From contig NZ_PDKF01000004.1 of the NCBI RefSeq assembly GCF_004118855.1, positions 521,604 to 585,603 on the forward strand: a stretch of 64,000 bases of DNA, written 5' to 3'. This stretch comes from Arcobacter sp. CECT 8983 (GTDB lineage: Bacteria > Campylobacterota > Campylobacteria > Campylobacterales > Arcobacteraceae). A program made the position numbers and the translations under genes. The notes beneath the pieces are model-generated. The model searched no databases. It saw nothing but the letters and a program-made list of their open reading frames with translations, and was not told the DNA's origin. How positions within the stretch are numbered: the first letter of the stretch is position 1; each line of letters starts with the position of its first letter. Below, piece by piece: positions 1-7,965 of this stretch.

Positions 1-1
1 G

Positions 2-697
2 TTGAGATTAGTGAATAAGGTTGTTTTAACTTTTGATTTAGATTGGTGTACAGATGAGGTACTTGACTATCTTTTGGATAAATTAATAAAGAATAATATT
101 CCAGCGACATTTTTTGTAACACATGATACTAAGTTACTTAATAAAATAAAAAAGTATAATTTCTTTGAACTTGGAATACATCCAAACTTCAATGATGGTT
201 CTACTCACGGAAATAGTTATAAAGAAGTTATTGACCACTGTTTATCAATAGTTCCTAAAGCTACATCATGTAGACCTCATGGACTTAAAGTATCATCGAA
301 TAAGCTTATATATATGATGGAAAAAGGTATAAAAATAGATTGTTCTATTTTTATGCCAAATGTTAGTAACTTAGAAAATTTTTATTTTGAAATAAATAAT
401 CATAGAATTTTAAGAGTTCCTTATAATTGGGAAGATGACTACGAGTTTTATCAAAGAGATAAAAAATATCAATTTAGTGATATCCAAAACTTAGAAAATA
501 AAATCTTAGATTTTCATCCAATACATGTCTATCTAAACTCTGATTCTGAAAAGCAGTATAAAATGTACAAAGCAAATAAAGAATTTAGCAAAAATATGGG
601 TATTGGAACAGAAACAATGCTTGATGAAATTATAAAAGAATATTTAAAAGGGAGTATACAAATTATGAATTTAAAAGAATATGTGGGTTCCATATGA
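2..697 (+). CDS. Putative polysaccharide deacetylase, WbmS-like (5' end uncertain)
   Basis: Probably a metal-dependent deacetylase (NodB/CE4-like fold) acting on a sugar precursor or on the surface polysaccharide. The N-terminal strand carries the acidic FDLDW motif (about residues 11-15), followed by ATFFVTHD (34-41), LGIHPNF and CRPHG, the metal and active-site signatures expected of the WbmS-type branch. There is no signal peptide, so it would act in the cytoplasm. The frame opens with TTG at the second base of the window, so the true start may lie upstream; an in-frame GTG lies at 11. Its stop overlaps the next start by 4 bp (ATGA), and the next gene is a formyltransferase, a pairing I recall from Bordetella O-antigen loci (wbmS-wbmT). 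The family call is from motif memory; the exact substrate is unknown. Confidence 0.7.
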   Translation: MRLVNKVVLTFDLDWCTDEVLDYLLDKLIKNNIPATFFVTHDTKLLNKIKKYNFFELGIHPNFNDGSTHGNSYKEVIDHCLSIVPKATSCRPHGLKVSSNKLIYMMEKGIKIDCSIFMPNVSNLENFYFEINNHRILRVPYNWEDDYEFYQRDKKYQFSDIQNLENKILDFHPIHVYLNSDSEKQYKMYKANKEFSKNMGIGTETMLDEIIKEYLKGSIQIMNLKEYVGSI

Positions 698-1617
698 AAG
701 TTGCAATAATAGGTAGAACAGAGATTTTATATAAATCCATAGAGTTGCTTTTAAAAAATGGTTATGAGATACCACTTATAATTACATCTAAAGAAGCACC
801 AGAATACATTAAAATATCAAAAGATTTTGAAAAATTATCCAATGAGATAGGTGCAAAGTATATATATACAAATAAACTTGATGAATTTAAAGAGGAGATA
901 AAAAGAGCTGATTGTGAGATAGCTGTAAGTTTGAACTATTCTAGTATCATCTCGCAAGATGTTATTAATTTGTTTCCTTTAGGAGTTTTAAATGCTCATG
1001 GAGGAGATTTACCAAGATATAGAGGAAATGCTTGTCAAGCATGGGCAATAATTAATGGTGAAGAAAAAATAGGACTTTGTATCCACTCTATGATAGGTGG
1101 AGAAGTTGATAGTGGTAATATTATAGATAGAGAATACTTTGATATAGATATTAATACAAAAGTTACTCAGTGTTGGGAGTGGATGGTAAATCGAATTCCT
1201 GATATGTTTGTAAATTCTGTTCAGAAATTACAAAAAGACCCAAATTATATTTTGGAAGAACAGTCAAAAGACCCAAAAGAGGCTATAAGATGTTACCCAA
1301 GGATTCCTGAAGATGGAAAAATAGATTGGAGTAAATCAAACATAGAGATATTAAGACTTATTAATGCTTCAAATAAACCTTATGCTGGAGCATACAGTTT
1401 TTATGAAGATAATAAGTTAATCATTTGGGATGCAGAACTTTTTGAAGATGATGAAAATTATTTATCTGTAGTAGGACAAGTAGCAAGTATAGAAAAAGAT
1501 GGAAGTATTTTAGTTATATGTGGAAATGGTAAATTGAAGATAAATGAAATTGAATATGATGGTTTTATTGGTAATCCAAATGAAAAAATAAAAAGTATAA
1601 GAAAAAGGTTATTATGA
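694..1617 (+). CDS. Sugar N-formyltransferase (methionyl-tRNA formyltransferase fold)
   Basis: Transfers a formyl group from N10-formyltetrahydrofolate to an amine, here most likely an amino sugar of the surface polysaccharide. The formyltransferase catalytic triad is visible: N100 and H102 in NAHGGDLPRYRG and D139 in GGEVDSGNI. The C-terminal part (about 205-307) resembles the Fmt C-terminal barrel. Length (307 aa) matches Fmt and sugar formyltransferases. Its place between a deacetylase and polysaccharide membrane proteins argues against it being the housekeeping Fmt. It overlaps the preceding stop by 4 bp, and its own stop is embedded in the ATGA start of a 29-codon frame. A deacetylase followed by a formyltransferase suggests N-acetyl to N-formyl exchange; that coupling is inference. 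Confidence 0.85.
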   Translation: MKVAIIGRTEILYKSIELLLKNGYEIPLIITSKEAPEYIKISKDFEKLSNEIGAKYIYTNKLDEFKEEIKRADCEIAVSLNYSSIISQDVINLFPLGVLNAHGGDLPRYRGNACQAWAIINGEEKIGLCIHSMIGGEVDSGNIIDREYFDIDINTKVTQCWEWMVNRIPDMFVNSVQKLQKDPNYILEEQSKDPKEAIRCYPRIPEDGKIDWSKSNIEILRLINASNKPYAGAYSFYEDNKLIIWDAELFEDDENYLSVVGQVASIEKDGSILVICGNGKLKINEIEYDGFIGNPNEKIKSIRKRLL

Positions 1618-1703
1618 TAAAACTTGAGAAAAATTTAAATATGTTTAAAGAAATTTTATTTAGTAAGAATAATAAAAATTCTGAAATAGTAAATCCATAT
1701 TAA
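1614..1703 (+). CDS. 29-codon ORF coupled to the formyltransferase stop; possible gene remnant
   Basis: A short frame begins with an ATG that overlaps the stop codon of the formyltransferase (ATGATAA) and ends at TAA 1701-1703, 13 bases before the next gene. Starting MIKLEKNLN and ending NPY, it is charged and hydrophilic with no recognisable motif. The ATGA overlap is the same coupling used by most genes of this locus, so ribosomes would very likely translate it. It may be a leader or small protein, or the N-terminal stub left after deletion of a larger gene. I cannot tell which. Confidence 0.35.
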   Translation: MIKLEKNLNMFKEILFSKNNKNSEIVNPY

Positions 1704-1716
1704 AAAAGGAATTTAG

Positions 1717-3252
1717 ATGTTTGAAATATTAATACTTATATTATTAACAATTATCTTAAGAATAATACCTAAATTTATAAAAAATAGAATTAATGGGGAT
1801 ACCTGGTATCATTTTGCAATGGCTGAATCTATTAGAAATAATAATTTCTCTATTCCAAAAAGAATAAAAGGATATTTACTACCTAATTTGTATGACTATC
1901 CTTATTTTTATCATTATTTATTATCTTTTCTTTCTTTAAAACAAAGAATAAAATATGAAAGAATTTATAGTGCAGTTTTAGATGCACTATTTGTAATATT
2001 AGCATATTTTAGCTTTATTTATTTATATGCTAAAATAGGTATTGATTCAAGTTTAGCCTTTTTTAGTGCTCTGCTACTTTCTATTTCTCCTACTTTATTA
2101 AAAGTTTCTATGGGACCAAGAGCATTTGATGCTACTCCAAGAGTTTTGGGAGAGCTTTTAGTTTTTGGATTTTTTATAGCAATGTTCTTTTTTTATCAAG
2201 AACAAAGTTACTTGGCATATGGTATTGGCGTATTCTTTGCTGCTTTATCTTTAATTACTAGTAAATTTAGTGCACAAGTAATATTTATTTTTTCTCTAAT
2301 TATTGGAAGTATTCTGAATTCATTAGTGATAGTTTTAGCACCAATTGCAGTATTTTTAATAGCTATTATAATTTCAAAAGAAAGATATATGACTATTTTA
2401 ATAGGACAATATCAGCATCTTAAAAGATTTGCTAAAATTACTAAAAATGAAGTAGAATTTATTTCATCTATTAATAGGTTTGAACAATATAAATTATTTT
2501 TTAAGTATCTTGTATCCTTTCAAATTAAAAAAGCATATTTAGTTTTTCATAGTAAATTAAGTTATTTAAACTTTATAATTAAAGATATAGAGGTTTTTTT
2601 AGTTTTAATACTAATGATATCTTTCAATATTGATACTTCAAATAATTCTCTTAGTTTTATATATGCTTGGTTTGCAGCTGGTTTTATGTCATTTATATTA
2701 ACAGGGAGTCATGCTTTTAAATTTATTGGTGAAGCTGATAGATATTTAGAATATGCTATTTTCCCTACATTTGTCTTTCTCACGATATATTTACAAAATA
2801 ATATATTATGGCTTTTTTTACCATTTACATTATTGTATATATATAATGTTTTTATTTATAGTTTTACTTCAAAATATAAATTAGAAGATTTATTCAAAGC
2901 TACTGAATTTATTAAAAACAATTATAGAAGAGAAGAATATAGATTATTAGGCTTAGTAGAAACAAATAGTTTTTATTATGGTGAAATTTTAACTGGGCTT
3001 AAGTGTATGGCAGCATCTGAATTCTCTACAGAAAATTGTGGAGAAGAACTTTGGAAGAAATACTATCAACCTATAATGCCAATTAGAACCAATGATTTTG
3101 AATGGATGTATCAAGAATTTGGTGTAAATATTATCCTTGCATATCAACCATATATTGATGAAATCAAAAAAACATATAATCATGAGTACAAATTTGATGG
3201 ATATAAAGAAGTTTATAATAAAAATGATTTTGTAGTTTATGAGAAGATATGA
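1717..3252 (+). CDS. Polytopic membrane protein, GT-C-like (STT3/PMT superfamily style)
   Basis: A 511-residue integral membrane protein with roughly ten hydrophobic segments in the first 390 residues and a soluble C-terminal part (about 395-511). The first loop after TM1 holds NGDTWYHFAMAE (about residues 26-37), which resembles the acidic D-x-W/Y-Y-H loop of GT-C enzymes that use polyprenyl-linked sugars (STT3, PglB, ArnT). This would fit a lipid-linked sugar transferase acting on the periplasmic side. The second acidic motif and the WWDYG signature of true oligosaccharyltransferases are not seen, so I do not call it PglB. A good Shine-Dalgarno (AAAAAAGGA, 1702-1710) precedes the ATG. Its end overlaps the flippase start by 4 bp. 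Function is a family-level inference. Confidence 0.6.
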   Translation: MFEILILILLTIILRIIPKFIKNRINGDTWYHFAMAESIRNNNFSIPKRIKGYLLPNLYDYPYFYHYLLSFLSLKQRIKYERIYSAVLDALFVILAYFSFIYLYAKIGIDSSLAFFSALLLSISPTLLKVSMGPRAFDATPRVLGELLVFGFFIAMFFFYQEQSYLAYGIGVFFAALSLITSKFSAQVIFIFSLIIGSILNSLVIVLAPIAVFLIAIIISKERYMTILIGQYQHLKRFAKITKNEVEFISSINRFEQYKLFFKYLVSFQIKKAYLVFHSKLSYLNFIIKDIEVFLVLILMISFNIDTSNNSLSFIYAWFAAGFMSFILTGSHAFKFIGEADRYLEYAIFPTFVFLTIYLQNNILWLFLPFTLLYIYNVFIYSFTSKYKLEDLFKATEFIKNNYRREEYRLLGLVETNSFYYGEILTGLKCMAASEFSTENCGEELWKKYYQPIMPIRTNDFEWMYQEFGVNIILAYQPYIDEIKKTYNHEYKFDGYKEVYNKNDFVVYEKI

Positions 3253-4562
3253 TAAAGAGTGTTTTAAAAGATAGCTTTGTATATGGAGTATTAAATGCCT
3301 TCAATAGGTTTTTTATGTTCCTTATATTTTTTCTTTTTGTTAAGTATTTTACAAAAGAAAACATAGCTATTTTAGATATGCTTATTGTATTTGCTTCGAT
3401 GGTAGGAGTATTTATATCTATGCAATTAGAGTCATCTTTTGCCAGGTTTTATTTCAATGAAAAAGAAGAAAATAAGCATTTTGATCATCTGAAAACTATA
3501 GCTTATATGATGGGATTGTTTGGGCTGTTTTATTTAGTACCTGCATATTTTGTATTTGATATATTTTTTGGTGAGTATTCTATGGACTCTTTTACATATC
3601 TTTTCTTTATGATATTTACTATTGGTTTTTTAATTAATATAACCAATCTTATAAATCTTCATTTTAGATACAGTTATGAAAAAAAGAATTTTATTATATC
3701 TAGTTTATTATTTCCGATATCATACTTGCTTATTATTGGGATTTATATACTATTAAATGATAGTTTGAGTATAGTTTTGGTTTTTGTAGCTCAAATAATA
3801 GGATATCTTGTAGCTTTATCTTTTCAGTTTAAAACAGTAGGTAATGAATTTTTAAAAGCTACTTTTCAAAGACAAAACTTAAAAGATATTATGAAGTATG
3901 CTCTGCCAATGTTTCCAATGTTTTTTTTGCTATTTGCAAATGACAAAGCTATAATATATATTTTAAAAGAGTTTATTTCTTTAGAGTTGTTAGCAGATTT
4001 TTCTGTTGCTACTAAGTACTTAGCTTTTTTATCACTTTTTTTCTTTGCGCTTCGTATGGCACTAGATCCAAAGATAAATCACTTTGTAAGTTTTCCAAGT
4101 GATAAGGGGAAAATCGAGTATATTAAATATATAAATATATATATAGTATTTACTATAGTTTTATTCTTTATTTTTATGGTAGTAGTTCCATTTGTACAAG
4201 AATATTTTTTTGTTGATTATACAAATGCTTACAAGTGGGCAACAATATTAGCACTAAGTTTGATTCTATTAAATATGGGTTCATACCTGACCCCAGGATT
4301 TGCTATAAAAAAAAGGATGGACTTAAAACTTATTATAGTTTTATTTCAAGTTCTATTTAACTTTGTAGGATTTTATTTAGTACTTAAAAGCGGTTATGAT
4401 GTGGTTTTAGCATTAAACTATTTGGTTTTAGTAAATTATATATTTATGTTAGTACAACATTATTATTCAAATAGATTGTATAAAGTTTCAAATGAGTATT
4501 TAAAAGCTACAGGTGTATTCTTAGTTTTATTTATTGTAGTTAATAAGGATTTGATGTTATGA
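3249..4562 (+). CDS. Wzx-like oligosaccharide flippase (MOP superfamily)
   Basis: A 437-residue protein with about twelve hydrophobic helices, consistent with the polysaccharide-specific transporter branch of the MOP superfamily. Such proteins translocate undecaprenyl-linked repeat units across the inner membrane. The N-terminus (DSFVYGVLNAFNRFFMF) matches the usual opening of these flippases, and a further helix group begins near residue 210 with KYALPMFPMFFLLFANDKA, another typical landmark. It overlaps the preceding and following genes by 4 bp each, so it is part of the polysaccharide operon. No other flippase candidate is seen in the window, so this is the expected exporter for the repeat unit. 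The symbol wzx is not assigned because sequence conservation in this family is low. Confidence 0.8.
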   Translation: MIKSVLKDSFVYGVLNAFNRFFMFLIFFLFVKYFTKENIAILDMLIVFASMVGVFISMQLESSFARFYFNEKEENKHFDHLKTIAYMMGLFGLFYLVPAYFVFDIFFGEYSMDSFTYLFFMIFTIGFLINITNLINLHFRYSYEKKNFIISSLLFPISYLLIIGIYILLNDSLSIVLVFVAQIIGYLVALSFQFKTVGNEFLKATFQRQNLKDIMKYALPMFPMFFLLFANDKAIIYILKEFISLELLADFSVATKYLAFLSLFFFALRMALDPKINHFVSFPSDKGKIEYIKYINIYIVFTIVLFFIFMVVVPFVQEYFFVDYTNAYKWATILALSLILLNMGSYLTPGFAIKKRMDLKLIIVLFQVLFNFVGFYLVLKSGYDVVLALNYLVLVNYIFMLVQHYYSNRLYKVSNEYLKATGVFLVLFIVVNKDLML

Positions 4563-5539
4563 AAAATTTAAGTTTTTTGGGTGATGTATATTTAGATAAA
4601 GAGTATGGAATAGATTTTGAGCTTGATGATTATATATTCAATTTAGAATATCCAGTATCAAGTAGAGGAATACCAGCTAAAGATAAGATAAATTTAATTC
4701 AGCCAAAGTCTTATATTAAAGAAACTTTTGGTAAATATCCAATAGCCGTAAATCTTGCAAACAATCATATTATGGATTATGGTGAAGAAGCATTCGAAGA
4801 TACTATAGAGTTTCTAGATAAGCATGGCATAAAGTATTTTGGAGCAGGAAATAAAGCTAACAATTTTAATAATCCTTGCTCTTTAGAATTTGGAGAAAAA
4901 ACAATAGCACTATTTGGTTATAGCTGTGAAACTACAAGTGCAGTGTTTGGAAATGAGTCTAATAATGGAAGTGCAATTTTAGATTTAGAACTTATAAAGA
5001 ATGACTTAGATAATTGTGATGCAGATTTTAAAATAGTACAACTTCACTGGGGTATGGAAGAAATACCATATCCAACATATAAAGATACTCAAAAAGCTCA
5101 TCAAATCATAGATTTTGGTGCAGATATGATAATAGGACATCATGCACATATTATTCAACCTGTTGAAGAATATAAAGGTAAAAAAATATTTTACGGGATA
5201 GGAAATTGTATCTTTCCAGATTTTAAGATTAAATCACATTTTGATGGTGAGAAGTTTACAAGAACGAGTAAGAAAAAACAGTTGAAGCACAATAAGCAAT
5301 CTATTAAAATTGATTTAAAAGAAAATTTGGATATGCAATTTAATATTATTGAGTTAATTTCAGATAGGCTTATGAGTAAAAACAATTATAATTTTAAATA
5401 TGATGTACCTGAAAGTGAAAATCAGTTTAATAGTCAACTAATCAAAACACAAAGAATAATAATGCTTAGAAATGTATTCTATAATCCACGTTTTCCAACA
5501 TTGAGACATTTAAAAAAACTATTAGGAGTTAGTATATGA
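4559..5539 (+). CDS. CapA-family protein (metallophosphoesterase-like fold)
   Basis: Belongs to the CapA/PGA_cap family, which has a calcineurin-like metallophosphoesterase fold. Visible landmarks are SFLGDVYLD (residues 5-13), FNLEYPV, VNLANNHIMDYG with the NH metal-binding signature, a strand with FGYS, LHWGMEE, and IIGHHAHIIQP near residue 200. These occur in the order usual for CapA. Length (326 aa) is normal for the shorter cytoplasmic members, and there is no signal peptide. CapA is known from poly-gamma-glutamate capsule loci, where it works with an amide ligase. Here it is directly coupled (4-bp overlap) to an ATP-grasp ligase, so the two may attach or handle an amino-acid substituent on the polysaccharide. 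That role is inference. Confidence 0.8.
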   Translation: MKNLSFLGDVYLDKEYGIDFELDDYIFNLEYPVSSRGIPAKDKINLIQPKSYIKETFGKYPIAVNLANNHIMDYGEEAFEDTIEFLDKHGIKYFGAGNKANNFNNPCSLEFGEKTIALFGYSCETTSAVFGNESNNGSAILDLELIKNDLDNCDADFKIVQLHWGMEEIPYPTYKDTQKAHQIIDFGADMIIGHHAHIIQPVEEYKGKKIFYGIGNCIFPDFKIKSHFDGEKFTRTSKKKQLKHNKQSIKIDLKENLDMQFNIIELISDRLMSKNNYNFKYDVPESENQFNSQLIKTQRIIMLRNVFYNPRFPTLRHLKKLLGVSI

Positions 5540-6570
5540 AAAAAATATATATTCTTTTAGATAACAATAAATACTTTTCTAATCATATTAGATTTTCTGA
5601 AATAAATTATAAAATAATTATAGACTATTTTAGAGATAAAAATATAGAAGTGGAGCCTATTCCAATTAATAAGGTAGCATTTAGTGAAGCTATTGGAAAT
5701 AGCATTATTTTTACAATAAGTTCAGAAAAACCTTATCATAAACAATATATTGATGATACAATAGAGATATTAAATATAAATAATAATAATGAGCTTATAC
5801 CTTCTAAAAATATTTTAAAATGTCATGAAAATAAAGGTTACCAAGAATATTATAAAAATATTGTTGGAATAGACTCTTTGAACGGCTACTATTTTAATGC
5901 AGACACTTATGATAATAATTTCTTGAAATCTAAGTATAAGTTTCCACTTGTTTTAAAGTCAATTGATGGTTCAGGAAGTAGAGGGGTTAATCTAGTACAT
6001 AATGAAAATGAACTTTTATCTAAAATTAATAGTTTTAAAGTTTCTACACATATTAGATTTTTAATTTATTTAAGAGAAAGTATTTATAAATTTTTAAAGT
6101 TAAAAAGATTCAATATAGAAAAATTAAAATATTACAAAGATCACCAAAATTTTGTTGTTCAAGAATTTGTACCAAATCTAAGTTATGATTATAAAGTATT
6201 AATATTTTTTGATAAATATTATGTTTTAAAAAGAAATATTAATAAAGGTGATTTTAGAGCAAGTGGTAGTGGAAATTTTGAGTATGTAGAGGTTGAAGAT
6301 TCTTTATTGACTTATTCAAAAGAAATTTTTAAAAAATTCAATGAACCTTTTATGTCTTTTGATATTTGTTTTGATGGCAAAAATTATTATCTAATTGAAT
6401 ACCAAGGAATTCATTTTGGAGAATATACTCAAAGGAATTCTTCTGGATATTATTATGAATCTGAAGGTGTTTGGCAGTTTAAAGAAGAAAAAAAATCAAT
6501 AGAATTTGATTTAGCTTATTCTTTATATAATCATATTCTAAAAAATAATTTAATAAAGGAACTAATCTAA
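5536..6570 (+). CDS. ATP-grasp family ligase-like protein
   Basis: A 344-residue protein with ATP-grasp features. The nucleotide-binding strand and flexible Gly-rich loop read FPLVLKSIDGSGSRGVNLV (about 136-154). A second ATP-binding strand reads VVQEFVPNLSYDYKVLIFF, and a metal-binding tail contains SFDICFDGKNYYLIEYQG (about 271-288), in which the D and E residues would ligand magnesium. ATP-grasp enzymes join a carboxylate to an amine or thiol through an acyl phosphate. The gene lies directly after capA-like DNA with a 4-bp overlap, and the MBOAT gene starts on the base after its stop. An amino acid or peptide ligation to a sugar acid or amino sugar of the surface polymer is plausible but unproven. 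The N-terminal pre-ATP domain is not recognisable. Confidence 0.7.
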   Translation: MKKIYILLDNNKYFSNHIRFSEINYKIIIDYFRDKNIEVEPIPINKVAFSEAIGNSIIFTISSEKPYHKQYIDDTIEILNINNNNELIPSKNILKCHENKGYQEYYKNIVGIDSLNGYYFNADTYDNNFLKSKYKFPLVLKSIDGSGSRGVNLVHNENELLSKINSFKVSTHIRFLIYLRESIYKFLKLKRFNIEKLKYYKDHQNFVVQEFVPNLSYDYKVLIFFDKYYVLKRNINKGDFRASGSGNFEYVEVEDSLLTYSKEIFKKFNEPFMSFDICFDGKNYYLIEYQGIHFGEYTQRNSSGYYYESEGVWQFKEEKKSIEFDLAYSLYNHILKNNLIKELI

Positions 6571-7965
6571 TTGCTATTTAATAGTTATGAGTTCATATTT
6601 GCCTTTTTGCCAATAGTATTTTTTGTATATTTTTATTTAAATAGTAAAAGATTAGTAGTAGGAGCAAAAGGTTTTTTAGTATTTGCTAGTTTGTTTTTTT
6701 ATTCTTGGTGGAATGTAGTATATCTACCAATAATATTAAGTAGTATGTTATTTAACTATGTAATAGGAAATAGCTTAAATAAAGAATATGGAAATAAAAG
6801 TTTTTCTAAAAAAAGTATTTTAATCTTTGGAATAGTAGTAAATTTATCTTTGCTAGGATATTTTAAATACGCAGATTTTCTTATAGAGAATGTAAATTTA
6901 ATAAGTGGTGTAAATATAGAACCATTAAACTTATTATTGCCATTAGCAATATCATTTTTCACATTTCAACAAATAGCATACCTAGTAGATAGCTATAGAA
7001 AAGAAACTAAAGAGTATGATTTTTTAAACTATGCACTGTTTGTAACATTTTTTCCTCAATTGATAGCAGGACCAATAGTACATCATAAAGAGATGATGCC
7101 ACAGTTTGCAAGTAAATGGAATCTGGTAAAAAGATATAAAAATATAGCATTGGGATTGTTTATATTTTCAATAGGACTATTTAAAAAAGTAGTAATAGCA
7201 GATACCTTTGCCATATGGGCAACAAATGGATTTGATATAGCACCAACATTGAATTTTTTTGAAGCCTGGGCAACATCTCTTTCTTATACTTTTCAGTTGT
7301 ACTTTGACTTTAGTGGATATACAGATATGGCAATAGGTATAGCATTACTGTTTAATATAAAACTTCCTATAAACTTTAATTCTCCATATAAAGCATTAGA
7401 TATACAAGATTTCTGGCGAAGATGGCATATAACATTATCAAGATTCTTAAGAGATTATGTATATATACCATTAGGTGGAAATAGAATATCTTCTTTTAGA
7501 ACCTACGTAAACTTATTAGCAACATTTATAATAGGAGGACTGTGGCATGGAGCAGGATGGACATTTATATTTTGGGGCTTTCTGCATGGGATGGCATTAG
7601 TAATAAATAGATTATGGCAAACCCTAAATATAAAACTTCCTAAAATAATAGCATGGTTTATAACATTTAACTTTGTAAATATAGCATGGGTATTTTTCAG
7701 GGCACGTGAGTGGGATGATGCTATTAAGGTTTTATCTGGGATGGTAAATTTTAGTGACTTTGAGTTAATTAATCCAATCTGGTTAGTAACTATTATTATC
7801 AGTGTTTTTGTAGTTTTATTTTTTAATAATTCAATGAACTATATAAATAATAGATTTCAATTTTCTAAAAAAATAGCTATTTTTACATCTTTTCTATTTT
7901 TTTGCTCTTTTGTCGCTATTAGATTATTAGGAGGTCAAAGTGAATTCTTGTACTTTAACTTCTAA
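6571..7965 (+). CDS. MBOAT-family membrane-bound O-acyltransferase (AlgI/DltB/PatA-like)
   Basis: A polytopic membrane acyltransferase that moves an acyl group, usually acetyl, across the inner membrane toward an extracytoplasmic sugar. Hallmarks are FFPQLIAGPIVHHKEM (about 155-170), SPYKALDIQDFWRRWHITLSRF with the FWRRWH signature near 286-291, YIPLGGNR, and GGLWHGAGWTFIFWGFLHG (about 320-338) containing the invariant histidine. Length (464 aa) is typical for AlgI. The start is a TTG immediately after the previous stop, with AAAGGA upstream at 6555-6560. The next gene encodes an SGNH-like partner and overlaps its 3' end by 26 bp, the usual two-component arrangement for polysaccharide O-acylation. 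Confidence 0.93.
   Translation: MLFNSYEFIFAFLPIVFFVYFYLNSKRLVVGAKGFLVFASLFFYSWWNVVYLPIILSSMLFNYVIGNSLNKEYGNKSFSKKSILIFGIVVNLSLLGYFKYADFLIENVNLISGVNIEPLNLLLPLAISFFTFQQIAYLVDSYRKETKEYDFLNYALFVTFFPQLIAGPIVHHKEMMPQFASKWNLVKRYKNIALGLFIFSIGLFKKVVIADTFAIWATNGFDIAPTLNFFEAWATSLSYTFQLYFDFSGYTDMAIGIALLFNIKLPINFNSPYKALDIQDFWRRWHITLSRFLRDYVYIPLGGNRISSFRTYVNLLATFIIGGLWHGAGWTFIFWGFLHGMALVINRLWQTLNIKLPKIIAWFITFNFVNIAWVFFRAREWDDAIKVLSGMVNFSDFELINPIWLVTIIISVFVVLFFNNSMNYINNRFQFSKKIAIFTSFLFFCSFVAIRLLGGQSEFLYFNF

Noticed and set aside
694-1617. Housekeeping methionyl-tRNA formyltransferase (fmt)
   Set aside because: The fold fits, but it lies inside an overlapping polysaccharide operon beside a deacetylase, and no def gene is near.
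1717-3252. PglB/STT3 oligosaccharyltransferase
   Set aside because: The loop motif is similar, but the WWDYG-type signature and second catalytic motif are missing.
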